Shown here: piece by piece, positions 39,924 to 49,781 of the stretch | How positions within the stretch are numbered: the first letter of the stretch is position 1 | How the letters are laid out: the number at the start of each line of letters is the position of its first letter | Origin: Serratia sp. H1w | GTDB lineage: Bacteria > Pseudomonadota > Gammaproteobacteria > Enterobacterales > Enterobacteriaceae | Length of the DNA: 64,000 nt | Direction of reading: 5' to 3' | Assembly: GCF_000633355.1 (NCBI RefSeq) | Contig: NZ_AYMQ01000018.1 | Location: 1-64,000, forward strand | Position numbers and translations under genes: made by a program | The notes under the pieces: generated by a model | Told to the model about the DNA's origin: nothing | The model's database searches: none | What the model saw: the letters and a program-made list of their open reading frames with translations, nothing else

Positions 39924-40874
39924 ATGACCCAATGGCTGTATGTACTGCTGCTCTTTTTTGTCTCCCCGCTCTATGCAAAGTGTCATGACGTGGTGGTGGA
40001 TTCAGCAGGGAGTGCCGATTTTATCCAACAAATTCAGCAGGTCACTGCCTCTGGCCGTCTCTATCTCTACTCCGCCCCCCATCCTGAGTGCCGCCTGGAC
40101 ACTTTCTTGATCAAGGGCGATCCGGTTCAGGCGTTTCGTGAAAGCCCGGAATATCGAGAGCAACCCCCAAGCGTAGGTGAAACGGTGTCTAAGTACCGTT
40201 ACATCAGCTTTCGTGATACGCAAGGAACCTTTGTTACCGGTTGGGTACCCGCCAATCAATTAGGTCCACTCCCCTCACTGAACGCTTCCGCAAGCTGTGG
40301 TAAACAATCTGACGCCGTGCTCCAGGGGCAAGAAACCAAGCATATCCTCAGCGCAGAAAACCATTATCAGATTTCTGGTGAAGGCCGTGCGTGGTTTTAC
40401 TCCGCACCCGCTGATGGATGCAAAAGCAGCACCGTATTCCTTGTTCCAGGGGATGGCGTCTCGGTCCAAAAGCAGCATGCGAAAAGCGGTTTTTCCTACG
40501 TGACCTATTACAGCCAGGATCGGCGCATTGTTCAGGGGTGGCTCAAAACAGATCGGCTTGTCACGCAACACAGTGGGGACGTATTCCGTGATGATATCGA
40601 TCCAGATCCGGCGGCAAAAGCCGCGAGGCTGGTATCCCTGTTGATGAGCCTTCAGGGGCAATGCCATTTTTACGAAAGCGCTGAAGATAGCGATGATGAC
40701 GAAACCTTGCTCTTGTTGCTCATTCATGAAGATCATCAGAGCCCAGGTTGCCAAGGTGGAGCCGATCCGCAAACCAGCCCAGTGGTAGGAAACGTATTCA
40801 TTGGTGAAAAATCGGGGCGTATTTACATCAATGACCCCGATGACTATGACAAAAAACTCGAAATCATGCGCTAA
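39924..40874 (+). CDS. Secreted hypothetical protein with tandem SH3-like repeats (316 aa)
   Basis: I do not recognise a named family. A signal peptide (MTQWLYVLLLFFVSPLYA) is followed by two related units. Residues 44-114 begin GRLYLYSAPHPEC and end FVTGWVPANQL. Residues 154-212 begin GRAWFYSAPADGC and end IVQGWLKTDRL. Both look like SH3b-type beta domains with a paired Cys. A third partial unit starts near 245 (GQCHFYESAED). AAGGA precedes the ATG. It is divergent from narG. A periplasmic binding or envelope role is possible, not shown. Confidence 0.75.
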   Translation: MTQWLYVLLLFFVSPLYAKCHDVVVDSAGSADFIQQIQQVTASGRLYLYSAPHPECRLDTFLIKGDPVQAFRESPEYREQPPSVGETVSKYRYISFRDTQGTFVTGWVPANQLGPLPSLNASASCGKQSDAVLQGQETKHILSAENHYQISGEGRAWFYSAPADGCKSSTVFLVPGDGVSVQKQHAKSGFSYVTYYSQDRRIVQGWLKTDRLVTQHSGDVFRDDIDPDPAAKAARLVSLLMSLQGQCHFYESAEDSDDDETLLLLLIHEDHQSPGCQGGADPQTSPVVGNVFIGEKSGRIYINDPDDYDKKLEIMR

Positions 40875-40956
40875 TGGCAACACTGTTGCCCAAAGGCTAC
40901 GTCAGGACAAAAGTCCCCGGTGTCTAGCCACATTGTGAGCCGCCCACCAGTTTGCC

Positions 40957-41913
40957 TCAGTCAAATTCATGCATTACCGTTTGCTCAATCGCCTGGTTGA
41001 GCTCTACCGGGGCGACAAAATGAGACGGTTCATGGGTGGTAAATTGGGCTGTGGCACAGAACTTCCGTACCTTTGCGCGGCTGATGGCAAATTTATGGCG
41101 GCTGACCTTACCGGCAAAATCAAGGAGTGCCACACCACACATCCCTGACCAATAGGGGATATGAATAAGCTTGTCCTCTCGACCAAGAGCGCTGGTAACG
41201 CCCGCAATAAGCTGGTTCATGGTGAGATCGGGCTTATCGACATAGTTGCTGATCTGATAATCGGCCTGCCGATCGAGCACATACTCCAGGTGAGCAGCAA
41301 TATTTTCGACATAGGCCATCGACTGTCTGTTGTTACCGTTGCCGATTATCACGTAACGGCCGCTGGCGATCCGCCGGCACAGGTGATAAAAATTGCCGCG
41401 ATCTCCTTCGCCAAATACGGCCGTTGGGCGAACGATCGTTAGCTTGTTGCCCACGCCAGCGTGGCGCCAGACTTGATAAACAAACTCCGCCAATCGTTTT
41501 GATTTACCGAAACGATCAACGGGGGCAATGGGGCCTTCCTCACCGGTTTCCTGCTCCACCGCACCATAGACAGCCACCGACGAGGTGAAAACGATCTGCT
41601 TGATTGCCAACTCGGCTGCGACGGTGCACAGGTTACTTGCGCCTTCGACATTGACCTGATAATCAAGCGAACGGGATCTCCTTTTATCCTGACGTGTAGC
41701 CGCCAGATTGATCACGGCATCGCAACCTGCCAGCACCTGTCGCAGGCTTTCTAGCTGAGTAACATCGGCATGGTGGTACCACTGAGGAAAGCATTGGCTC
41801 TCTTTGACGTCGATGATCTTCAGTGCCAAATCACTACGGATACTCAGGCGTTTCACCAGGCGCGAGCCAATAAAACCAGAGCCACCGAGAATAGCTATTG
41901 TACGTTTACCCAT
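40957..41913 (-). CDS. NAD-dependent epimerase/dehydratase-like SDR with altered active site
   Basis: The start at 41913 (MGKRTIAILGGSGFIGSRLV, with GGTGG upstream) gives 318 residues. The Rossmann motif GGSGFIG is intact, and the Ser region VFTSSVAVYG is present. However, the catalytic YxxxK reads FGKSK (Phe135, Lys139), from codon TTC at about 41511. Relatives act on nucleotide sugars or similar. Loss of Tyr suggests altered chemistry or a binding or regulatory role. It lies downstream of the ToxR-like gene on the same strand, 213 bases apart. Confidence 0.8.
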   Translation of the reverse strand: MGKRTIAILGGSGFIGSRLVKRLSIRSDLALKIIDVKESQCFPQWYHHADVTQLESLRQVLAGCDAVINLAATRQDKRRSRSLDYQVNVEGASNLCTVAAELAIKQIVFTSSVAVYGAVEQETGEEGPIAPVDRFGKSKRLAEFVYQVWRHAGVGNKLTIVRPTAVFGEGDRGNFYHLCRRIASGRYVIIGNGNNRQSMAYVENIAAHLEYVLDRQADYQISNYVDKPDLTMNQLIAGVTSALGREDKLIHIPYWSGMCGVALLDFAGKVSRHKFAISRAKVRKFCATAQFTTHEPSHFVAPVELNQAIEQTVMHEFD

Positions 41914-42126
41914 TATTTTCCACCCAGTCAGTTTCCCTACTCTATTTTTCCGCATGAAAAATGCGGTCAAGGATCGCGGCTAGACTGGGCAATTCACCTT
42001 AAGGATTCAAATAACAAATAATAAAATAGTATTTCTCGGTAATTATAAAGCCAACCTAATATGAAATGGCTTAAATAACTGACTCTCTTGAGGTCCTACA
42101 ACGTAAAGGGTTTAAGGTCGAAGCGG

Positions 42127-42879
42127 TTAAGGGACGCGGCAGCTCACACGCATTTCCTTTCCCTGCCCTTTCTGATAGATGCAATTCAACGCCTGCGGCT
42201 GGGCACTGGCGGGGAGATCTAATGACAGTACCAAACGGGCATTATTGACCAGCTCATACTGCATGGCTGGCTTGGAGCGGCTGCCTAAGGCATAAGACAA
42301 CAGTGACACCGTCAGCAACAAAATAAATACTGTCAAATACTTCACTATTCGGCTCCACCGGAACGCCTGGGCCTGTTGCCCCGTGTTTTTTAATGTCGGC
42401 TTTATTGATGGATAACCTTCCGCTACCGGGAGGTTGTCGACAATTTCACCCCCCATCAGGAAAATTTCATCCGGTTCGGTATAGCTATGAGCTTCGTTAG
42501 CAAGCGGCCCCTCATTAATACCTTTAAACTGACTTCCTGACAAAATGGCATCCGCAACGGCAGGCTCCGCTTCCGATATAAAATGAAAAATCGATTTATT
42601 ATCGACCTTATAGCCAAGGCGAGGAATAGTTCTGATCAGGGTATGTTCCGCATCACCCACTTTTTGGCGAATAGACTTAATCGTTTGATTTATTGTCGAG
42701 TCTGAGCAATAGGTGCCCTTCCAGATATTCTCTGTGATTTCCGCACGGCTTACCAACTCGGGTGAACGGTTAACCAGTAGAGAAAGTATCTGAAACTCTT
42801 TCCAGCGTAGTCGGGTATTTTTTCTGCCGGGTATGACCACCTCAAGATTTTTGATTTTTATTTCCCTTTCAGCGCTCAT
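42127..42879 (-). CDS. ToxR/CadC-like membrane-bound transcriptional regulator
   Basis: The 250-residue protein has an N-terminal OmpR-type winged helix (about 5-95, with LRWKEFQILSLLVNRS and TLIRTIPRLGYKV). A linker of about 80 residues, one membrane helix (180-198) and a periplasmic tail of about 50 residues follow. The tail contains exactly two Cys (233 and 247), a possible disulfide sensor. AAAGGAT precedes the ATG. Targets may include itself, the downstream SDR or the secreted protein at 39924; none can be shown here. Confidence 0.82.
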   Translation of the reverse strand: MSAEREIKIKNLEVVIPGRKNTRLRWKEFQILSLLVNRSPELVSRAEITENIWKGTYCSDSTINQTIKSIRQKVGDAEHTLIRTIPRLGYKVDNKSIFHFISEAEPAVADAILSGSQFKGINEGPLANEAHSYTEPDEIFLMGGEIVDNLPVAEGYPSIKPTLKNTGQQAQAFRWSRIVKYLTVFILLLTVSLLSYALGSRSKPAMQYELVNNARLVLSLDLPASAQPQALNCIYQKGQGKEMRVSCRVP

Positions 42880-43537
42880 TTTTCATATCCTTTATGAATT
42901 CACAAAGCCTTCTTTGTATAGAAGTATGAAAAAATGTTCAAGGCATTAAATATAAACTCTAACGGCTAAATTTTCTTTATATTTCATCTTAATTAAAATT
43001 ATCAATTTCACAGTTTCATATTTTGATTTTTTGCCTAATCGGCACTCAAAAATTCATGCTACATAAAACGCCTGACTTGACATTTTTCAGAAAAATGAAA
43101 AACACAACTTAATGATAACAATCAATAAAATAGCCAATAGAGCATTTCCTCACCATCAAGTGAAATCATGAAATCCAATCAGCAGACCCATTTCACACCC
43201 CCCTCCATTGCTAGTGCTGACATAAGTCGCCCAACCGTAGATGTTAGGAGTTTTCTTTTTACAGGGTACTGAAAAATGGCGAACGGTAATTTGACCCTCC
43301 CTTCCGCCCAGGTAAAAAACCATCAAGCTACCCGCCAAATAAGAATGCAACCCGATAATTACAGTGATTTATCCTGTTAAGGGGTATTTAAAATAAGGGG
43401 GGATTTAAAGCGCAAAGGTTGAACATTGGGCAAGGGTAACTCGATACCACCGCATCTTGGGTTAGCGTGAAAATCAATAATGGAAAAGAACTGCCACTGA
43501 GTTACCTGTAAGATATTGCAAATTTAGCAAGGAAGAA
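42880..43537. other. AT-rich intergenic region upstream of the ToxR-like gene
   Basis: About 660 bases, strongly AT-rich from 42900 to 43130, with no supported gene. A 64-codon frame at 43156-43350 on the minus strand has no convincing ribosome site and is not called. The low GC and the absence of nar-related function suggest acquired DNA between narK and narG. Confidence 0.4.
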
Positions 43538-43565
43538 AACACTCCCCGGCAAGCAAGGGAGTGTT
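43538..43565 (-). terminator. Terminator of narK
   Basis: AACACTCCC and GGGAGTGTT form a perfect 9-bp stem. On the minus strand it is followed by TTCTTCC after TT. It lies 9 bases past the narK stop and implies narK is not cotranscribed with narGHJI. Confidence 0.7.
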
Positions 43566-43574
43566 AAGCAGATA

Positions 43575-44972
43575 TTAACGTGCGGATTTTTTACGGCCGT
43601 AAACGCCCCAGGTCACCACGACACACAGAATATAGAACACCAGGAAGATCTTCATCGCCCCGGCGGGTGAACCCGTTAAAGCCAGTGAAGTGCCAAACGC
43701 CTTGGGAATAAAGAATCCCCCCGCCGCACCAATCGCCGAGATAAAGCCCAAAGCCGCGGCCGAATCGGTTACCGCTTCGCGTTGTGCCAATTCATCGCTT
43801 CCCCCTGCGGCTTTTACTCTGTCCACAGTGATTTTGCGGAATATCACCGCGATCATCTGGAAGGTCGAACCACTCCCCAGCCCAGCGGTCAGGAACAGCA
43901 CCATAAACACGCCATAGAAGGCAAAGAACGAACCATGGTGATCGCTACCCGGCAAAGTCAGGAACAGCAAGGCGGCGAAAATGGCCATCACGATGAAGTT
44001 CAGCAGCGTTACACGAATACCACCGAAGCGATCGGAAAGCGCTCCGCCCACCGGACGAGCCAACGCTCCAAGGAACGGGCCGAAGAAAGCATAATGCAGG
44101 ATCACCACATCCGGGAACTGGGTTTTCGCCAGCATGGCAAAACCGGCGGAGAAGCCGATAAAGGAGCCGAAAGTCGCCAGATACAGCAGGCTCAGCACCC
44201 ATAAATGGCCCCGTTTGAGTACCGGCAACTGTTGGCGTAAAGAAGCCTTTGAGGCGGCCAAATCGTTCATACCGAACCAGGCCGCCAGCGTCGCCAGCAG
44301 CAGGAAAGGCACCCAAATCCAGGCGGCATTCTCCAACCACAGCTGGCTACCGTCTGGCTGTACCTGGCCGCTACCACCCAGGAAGCCAAACATGGCGAGC
44401 GAGATGGCTAACGGAGCCACCAGTTGCATCACGCTGACCCCCAGATTTCCCAGGCCGCCATTCAGACCCAGCGCCCCACCCTGTTTCGCCTTCGGGAAGA
44501 AGAAGCTGATGTTCGCCATACTGGAAGCAAAGTTGGCCCCGGCAAAACCGCACAGCAGCGCGATAATAATAAATACGTTAAATGAGGTGGTCGGATCCTG
44601 CACCGCATAACCCAGCCACAGGCAAGGTATCAGCAGGAAGCAGGTGCTGATAGCTGTCCAACGGCGGCCACCGAACATCGGGATCACAAAGGAGTAAGGC
44701 ACGCGCAGGATAGCGCCGGAAACCGAAGGCAGCGCGGTCAGCAGGAATAGCTGATCGGTAGTAAAGTTAAAGCCCACCTTGTTCAGATTGACCGCAACAG
44801 CGCTGAACAACATCCAGACGCAGAAGGCGAGCAACAGGCAAGGTATGGAGATCCACAGGTTGCGGCGAGCGATGCGGTGCCCGCTTTGCTGCCAGAATTC
44901 GCTGTTCTCAGGTTGCCAGTCCTGAATAACCGCAGCTGTTTTTGTTGCCAAAGGCGTTGCAGATTGCGACAT
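43575..44972 (-). CDS. narK: Nitrate/nitrite antiporter NarK
   Basis: Major-facilitator transporter exchanging nitrate for nitrite across the inner membrane. The start at 44972 (MSQSATPLATKTAAVI, with GAGGTTATT upstream) gives 465 residues. Twelve membrane helices are predicted, with both nitrate signature motifs: GFAGANFASSMANISFFFP and the later GLGSGSTFQMIAVIF. It is divergent from narXL. A perfect FNR site and NarL heptamers lie upstream. Confidence 0.95.
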   Translation of the reverse strand: MSQSATPLATKTAAVIQDWQPENSEFWQQSGHRIARRNLWISIPCLLLAFCVWMLFSAVAVNLNKVGFNFTTDQLFLLTALPSVSGAILRVPYSFVIPMFGGRRWTAISTCFLLIPCLWLGYAVQDPTTSFNVFIIIALLCGFAGANFASSMANISFFFPKAKQGGALGLNGGLGNLGVSVMQLVAPLAISLAMFGFLGGSGQVQPDGSQLWLENAAWIWVPFLLLATLAAWFGMNDLAASKASLRQQLPVLKRGHLWVLSLLYLATFGSFIGFSAGFAMLAKTQFPDVVILHYAFFGPFLGALARPVGGALSDRFGGIRVTLLNFIVMAIFAALLFLTLPGSDHHGSFFAFYGVFMVLFLTAGLGSGSTFQMIAVIFRKITVDRVKAAGGSDELAQREAVTDSAAALGFISAIGAAGGFFIPKAFGTSLALTGSPAGAMKIFLVFYILCVVVTWGVYGRKKSAR

Positions 44973-45034
44973 AATAACCTCAGAAACACAGTGATAACTG
45001 CGCACACCCTAGATGATCCCCTCAAGCGGCAAAA

Positions 45035-45048
45035 TTGATGCAAATCAA
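45035..45048 (-). promoter_or_regulatory. FNR site upstream of narK
   Basis: TTGATGCAAATCAA is a perfect match to TTGATNNNNATCAA, centred about 70 bases upstream of the narK start, in agreement with FNR activation of narK in enterobacteria. Confidence 0.8.
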
Positions 45049-45123
45049 CCAGCAAGCAGGTAACCCACGCAGGTAAAACACGATACCTCCCTTAGTGAGT
45101 AGCCAAATAAGGCTTGCTAATCT

Positions 45124-45213
45124 ATTGGTATTCAGCAGCTTATACCACAGTCACGCTTAAGGTTTGGCGACTTGGCAAGCCACCGGAAACTAAGGGGTAC
45201 TTCGTTAGGGGTA
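45124..45213. promoter_or_regulatory. Candidate NarL heptamers in the narK-narX intergenic region
   Basis: Reverse-complement matches to TACYNMT occur as ATTGGTA at 45124-45130 and AGGGGTA at both 45193-45199 and 45207-45213. They lie 75-180 bases upstream of the FNR site, where NarL activates narK in E. coli. Spacing of the last two is 14 bases. Confidence 0.45.
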
Positions 45214-45325
45214 TGGGGTTATGCCGGGGGATAAGGAAAAATGGCGACTATTGACGCCATTTCGCCGCCGGAGTGGCTGGTAGTTACCTCTCTGGCTTCT
45301 GCTGCTGTATGGGGATGCGTATTCG

Positions 45326-47110
45326 ATGAAACGCTTGCTGGCTCCGCTTTCGATCGTTAACCAGGTAGCCCTGCTTATGCTACTGCTGGGGGGGCTGGGC
45401 ATCGCCGGAATGAGTACTTCCGCCTGGATGTCGCAAAGCATTCAGGGCAACGCCCATGCCATCAACAAAGCGGGCTCCCTACGTATGCAGAGTTACCGCC
45501 TGCTGTCTCAGGTGCCTCTGGATGCCCACAGCGATATCCTGATGCTGGGATTGGATCAGGATGAAACCAGCCGCGACTTGCAACAGGCACTGGAGCGCGA
45601 GGGACTGACCCCGCAACTACTGACGCTGCGTGACTATTGGCTAAACCAGCTGCAACCACGGCTGCGGCAGGCGCAGCGCCCCGCCGATGCGGCTCCCCAG
45701 GTGGCCCACTTTGTCAGCCTGCTGGACAAGCTGGTTTCCGATATCGATCACCAGACCGAACGGCGCTTGCTGATGGTAACACTGGTTCAGGGTGGCTTTA
45801 TTGCCCTGACGCTGTTGCTGCTGGTTGGTACCATCTGTTACCTGCGCCGCCGTTTGTTGCACCCATGGCGTCAGTTGGTGGCGATGGCGCTGGCGGTGGG
45901 CCGCGGCGATTTCAGCTCCCGCTTTGCCCAGCGTGGGCATCAGGACGAGATGTCTTCCCTCGGTGCCGCGCTGAATACCATGTCCGATGAGCTTTCCACC
46001 ATGTACGCCAGGCTGGAGCAACGCGTCGCGGAAAAAACCGCCGACCTGCAACAGAAAAACCAGGTACTGAGCTTTCTGTACCGCACCAGCCGCCAGTTGC
46101 ATACCAGCGAGCCGATCTGTAGCCGTCTGACGCCGATCCTCAACCAGTTATCAACGCTGACGCCGCTGCACAGCATCCAGGTACGGCTGTATGAGAACAA
46201 CAGCCAGGAGCAGTTTTTGCAGTTAAGCGGTAACCAGCCGTTGAGGCCGGAGTATTGCCATAACCCGGTTTGCAGCGCCTGCTTAAGCGAGCACCAGCCC
46301 CATCATCAGGGCCATCCTTCGCTTAGCTGGAGCCTGAGTGACCAACTGGGCAATTATGGCGTCGTCGTCGCTCAACATGCGCCAGACCAGCGGTTAAGCG
46401 ATGAACAATGCCAGTTGCTGAATACGCTGGTCGAACAGCTGACCAGCGTACTGGCGATAGAACGGCAGGTTGACCACCAGCAGCAGTTGATGTTGATGGA
46501 AGAACGCGCCGCGATTGCCCGCGAGTTGCACGACTCCATCGCCCAATCACTCACCTGCCTGAAGATGCAGACCAGTTGCCTGCAAATGCAGGGGGATGAA
46601 CTCCCTGCGGCCAGCCTGGCGTTGGTGCAGCAGATGCGTGAAGAGATCAATACCGCCTATCGTCAGTTGCGCGAACTGTTGACCACCTTCCGCCTGCGCC
46701 TGACCGAACCCGGCCTGCTGGCGGCGTTACAGTCTACGGTGCAAGAATTCAATCAGCGGCTGGGGATTGCCATCGAGCTGGATTATCAGTTGGGCCCACG
46801 CAGCGTACCGGCTTATCAGGCGATCCACCTGCTGCAAATCACGCGCGAAGCCTTGAGCAATATTCACCAACATGCGCAGGCTAGCCAGGTGACTATCCGC
46901 GTAATGCACCAACAGGGCGAAGTCAGCCTGAGCGTCAGCGATAATGGCCGTGGCCTGCCGGATATCAGCGAACGCCCCGACCACTACGGCCTGATCATCA
47001 TGCGCGATCGCGCCAAAAGCCTGCACGGCCAGTGCGAAATCTTGCCGTGTCGCGGCGGCGGCACCGAAGTACGGGTGACGTTCCGCCCGGATAACCCTGC
47101 TATCGACTAA
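45326..47110 (+). CDS. narX: Nitrate/nitrite sensor histidine kinase NarX
   Basis: Membrane sensor that phosphorylates NarL in response to nitrate. The 594-residue protein has a periplasmic nitrate-binding P-box (NKAGSLRMQSYR, 47-58) between two membrane helices and a HAMP domain (about 170-230). The Cys cluster CHNPVCSAC (311-319) and the HPK7-type phosphoacceptor His402 (RELHDSIAQSL) follow. The ATPase box is SVSDNGRGLP. It lies 9 bases before narL. Confidence 0.95.
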   Translation: MKRLLAPLSIVNQVALLMLLLGGLGIAGMSTSAWMSQSIQGNAHAINKAGSLRMQSYRLLSQVPLDAHSDILMLGLDQDETSRDLQQALEREGLTPQLLTLRDYWLNQLQPRLRQAQRPADAAPQVAHFVSLLDKLVSDIDHQTERRLLMVTLVQGGFIALTLLLLVGTICYLRRRLLHPWRQLVAMALAVGRGDFSSRFAQRGHQDEMSSLGAALNTMSDELSTMYARLEQRVAEKTADLQQKNQVLSFLYRTSRQLHTSEPICSRLTPILNQLSTLTPLHSIQVRLYENNSQEQFLQLSGNQPLRPEYCHNPVCSACLSEHQPHHQGHPSLSWSLSDQLGNYGVVVAQHAPDQRLSDEQCQLLNTLVEQLTSVLAIERQVDHQQQLMLMEERAAIARELHDSIAQSLTCLKMQTSCLQMQGDELPAASLALVQQMREEINTAYRQLRELLTTFRLRLTEPGLLAALQSTVQEFNQRLGIAIELDYQLGPRSVPAYQAIHLLQITREALSNIHQHAQASQVTIRVMHQQGEVSLSVSDNGRGLPDISERPDHYGLIIMRDRAKSLHGQCEILPCRGGGTEVRVTFRPDNPAID

Positions 47111-47119
47111 GGAAATGTT

Positions 47120-47770
47120 ATGACGACCGAAGAAGCTGCCACCATACTGCTGATTGACGATCACCCCATGTTGCGTAACGGCGTCAAGCAGCTGATTAGC
47201 ATGGATCCGCAGTTGCAAGTCATCGCCGAAGCCAGCAACGGTGAGCAAGGGGTGGAGCTGGCCGAACAGCACGATCCCGACCTGATCCTGCTGGATCTGA
47301 ATATGCCAGGCATGAACGGTCTGGAAACGCTGGATCGCCTGCGCCAGACCGCCCTTTCCGGCCGCGTGGTGGTGTTCAGCGTCTCCAACCATGAAGACGA
47401 CGTGGTGAACGCGCTAAAGCGCGGTGCCGATGGCTATCTGCTAAAGGATATGGAGCCGGAAGAGTTGCTTAAGGCGCTGCATCAGGCGGCGGCAGGGCAA
47501 ATGGTGCTGAGCGAAGCGCTGACGCCGGTGCTGGCTGCCAGCCTGCGGGAAAACCGCCCGGCAGCAGAACGCGACATCCAGCAGTTGACCCCGCGCGAGC
47601 GCGACATCCTCAAGCTGATTGCCCAAGGGCTGCCAAACAAGATGATCGCCCGCAAGCTGACGATCACCGAAAGTACCGTCAAGGTGCATGTGAAACACCT
47701 GCTGAAAAAGATGAAGCTGAAATCCCGGGTTGAAGCCGCCGTCTGGGTGTTGGGCAATAAGAAAGACTAG
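47120..47770 (+). CDS. narL: Nitrate/nitrite response regulator NarL
   Basis: The 216-residue response regulator has receiver phosphorylation site Asp59 ([10 protein letters not shown]) and a C-terminal LuxR-type helix-turn-helix ([20 protein letters not shown]). It activates narGHJI and narK, and represses alternative anaerobic genes. Its TAG stop shares the palindrome CTAG with the stop of the convergent ychO gene, so the two coding regions overlap by four bases. Confidence 0.96.
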   Translation: MTTEEAATILLIDDHPMLRNGVKQLISMDPQLQVIAEASNGEQGVELAEQHDPDLILLDLNMPGMNGLETLDRLRQTALSGRVVVFSVSNHEDDVVNALKRGADGYLLKDMEPEELLKALHQAAAGQMVLSEALTPVLAASLRENRPAAERDIQQLTPRERDILKLIAQGLPNKMIARKLTITESTVKVHVKHLLKKMKLKSRVEAAVWVLGNKKD

Positions 47771-49635
47771 TTGTCCTGCGGGTGCAACGGCCCGGTAACC
47801 GCCGGGATGGCCGGTGGCTGTAAGGTGAGTGGCGGCGGTAACCCTGGTTCCCCTTCGACAGACAAGCTCAGCGGGGCGGCAACCTGTAGCGTGATCCAGT
47901 TAGAGGTGGCTTTCTGCTGCTTTTCATCCTCAAGGGTGACGGACAGTTGGTAGTGATTACTGGCCCCTGGTGTCTCATCCCACGCTGGCACCGTCAAGGT
48001 CCACCCCTGCGGATCGTTGCTATTGGCCGGTGGCGTCAGGCTGACGGCCTGAGTATCCCCTTGCCAGTTAACCGCGGTGATCTTGTTGGCCGCTTTGATT
48101 TCCAGCACCAACGGCAGCGTTTCCCCGGCATTCAGGTTCCATGACGGCGTTGCCAGAAACACCTGCAACGTCTTGCTTTCACGGAACTCCAGCACCGGCA
48201 CATTATTACGCTCAATGCTGTCATAGCGGCTACCGCGCAACGATTTGGCCTGCTCCACATAGTAAGGGGAGATCTGTTTGATCAGCGGCACCCCCAGGCG
48301 GTAACTCATCGCCAGTTCGACCTTGTCCTGAGTATCACCGGCATTATCCAGTTTGTGCAGGGCTTTGACCGTGACCAAAGGGACCGGCGTATAGTTGAGC
48401 CCCACCTGCATCGCACTGGGATCGGTTTGTTTGTTGCCATTGCCCAACAGATCGACGCTGGCACCGCGATACTGTTCATAGCTGAGTGAAGCACCAAGCT
48501 GGCGATAAAAAGGCAGATAGCCTTGGGTGGTAATGTCGTAGCCACGCGCTGGGCGGCCGAGGAACACGGCATTATTTGCCTGTTGGGTAAACGACGACAA
48601 AGGATGGTAATAGTTGGCCGACAAGCGGAGATAATCACCCCAGGCTTCGGCGCCGATGCTGCCGCGGTTGTGTTGACTCTGGAAATCGCTGTCGAGCACG
48701 GAGTTATAACCCAGCAGCCAATCCCCCACCACCCAGCGCTGCCCAAGGCCAAAATTGCCTTGTGAACCATTGGCCTTTTGCAGATAACCCACCTGGCTGT
48801 AGGTCAACAGGCCATCCACGTCATACAGTGGGCTGAACAACTGGCCACTGCTGCCGGTGAAATCTCCTTCGGGTGTCACCGCCAACGACAGTTTGGCAGT
48901 GCCAAGTGGCGAAAGTAGCTCCTCGGTCTGCTGCTGTAGGGCCGAGCTGGCCTGGTTGGTCAGGTAATCTTTAGTGTCGGCGCGTGCGCGCTCGCTGGAT
49001 AGCTGGTTAAGATTCTGCTCTGCCAGCTTTTTCGCCCGTGTCGCCCACTCTTTTTCCCGTTCGGCATCGTTGACGCCAGCGCTGCCCAGATCCGGCAGGT
49101 CTTGTGCCGGGTTGGCCTTGACCTCGCTGACCGCTGCCACAGGCGTTTCTGCCACAGGTGCAGGCACAGGGAGATCTGCCGCATTGGCTACTGCCGGTGG
49201 TGCAATTGCCTCTGCCTCTGCCTCAGCCGGTGGCGTTGTCGTTTGCGGGGCGACTACCGTTGGCGCTTCTTTCTGAGCTGGTATTGCTGCTACCGGCAGT
49301 ACTTCCTCCTGAGCTGGTGCCACTGTTACCGGCGGCGCTTCCTTCTGAACCTCTGCTGTCGCAACCGGTGGCGCTTTAGCCAGATCGTCAATCACGCTCG
49401 TCCCTTTCGAGGGAGCGTCCACCGTAGCTTCTGCTGCGCTTTGCGCCACGGCCGGTGCCGCTGCCTGGGTTTCAGACACGCCAACCACTGCCGGCGGTGC
49501 TTCCGCCTGGGCGTTAAACACCATTACTGGCAAGGCCAATAGCCCGAGCAAGCGCGTGCTGGATAACAACTGTGACACCTTTTGCCGCATAACCTTTGTC
49601 ATAACTACGTTTGCCTTCCGTCTTCCTTGCCGCAT
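47767..49635 (-). CDS. ychO: Invasin/intimin-like inverse autotransporter YchO
   Basis: Outer-membrane beta-barrel protein, convergent with narL exactly as in E. coli. A signal region ends AQA/EAPP. Residues about 45-175 are Pro/Ala/Val-rich with repeated QKEAP-type units, an extension much longer than in the E. coli protein (464 residues against 622). The intimin-type barrel follows ([52 protein letters not shown]) and then a C-terminal Ig-like part. GGTGAG supports the ATG at 49635; 49602 is an alternative. Confidence 0.88.
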   Translation of the reverse strand: MRQGRRKANVVMTKVMRQKVSQLLSSTRLLGLLALPVMVFNAQAEAPPAVVGVSETQAAAPAVAQSAAEATVDAPSKGTSVIDDLAKAPPVATAEVQKEAPPVTVAPAQEEVLPVAAIPAQKEAPTVVAPQTTTPPAEAEAEAIAPPAVANAADLPVPAPVAETPVAAVSEVKANPAQDLPDLGSAGVNDAEREKEWATRAKKLAEQNLNQLSSERARADTKDYLTNQASSALQQQTEELLSPLGTAKLSLAVTPEGDFTGSSGQLFSPLYDVDGLLTYSQVGYLQKANGSQGNFGLGQRWVVGDWLLGYNSVLDSDFQSQHNRGSIGAEAWGDYLRLSANYYHPLSSFTQQANNAVFLGRPARGYDITTQGYLPFYRQLGASLSYEQYRGASVDLLGNGNKQTDPSAMQVGLNYTPVPLVTVKALHKLDNAGDTQDKVELAMSYRLGVPLIKQISPYYVEQAKSLRGSRYDSIERNNVPVLEFRESKTLQVFLATPSWNLNAGETLPLVLEIKAANKITAVNWQGDTQAVSLTPPANSNDPQGWTLTVPAWDETPGASNHYQLSVTLEDEKQQKATSNWITLQVAAPLSLSVEGEPGLPPPLTLQPPAIPAVTGPLHPQDN

Positions 49636-49781
49636 GGCAAACTCACCTCGTTGACGCTACCGTTCCGGCCGGTAGAAAAAAACTGTCGCACAGCATAATG
49701 CAACCTGAGGCATTAGCCTAAGCGATCGACAAAAAGAAGCCATCGGAAAAACCTGTAATCGGCAACGCCAGCCATAAAAAA

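Noticed and set aside
43156-43350. 64-codon frame on the minus strand between the ToxR-like gene and narK
   Set aside because: No convincing ribosome site, no recognisable domain or signal; low-complexity surroundings.
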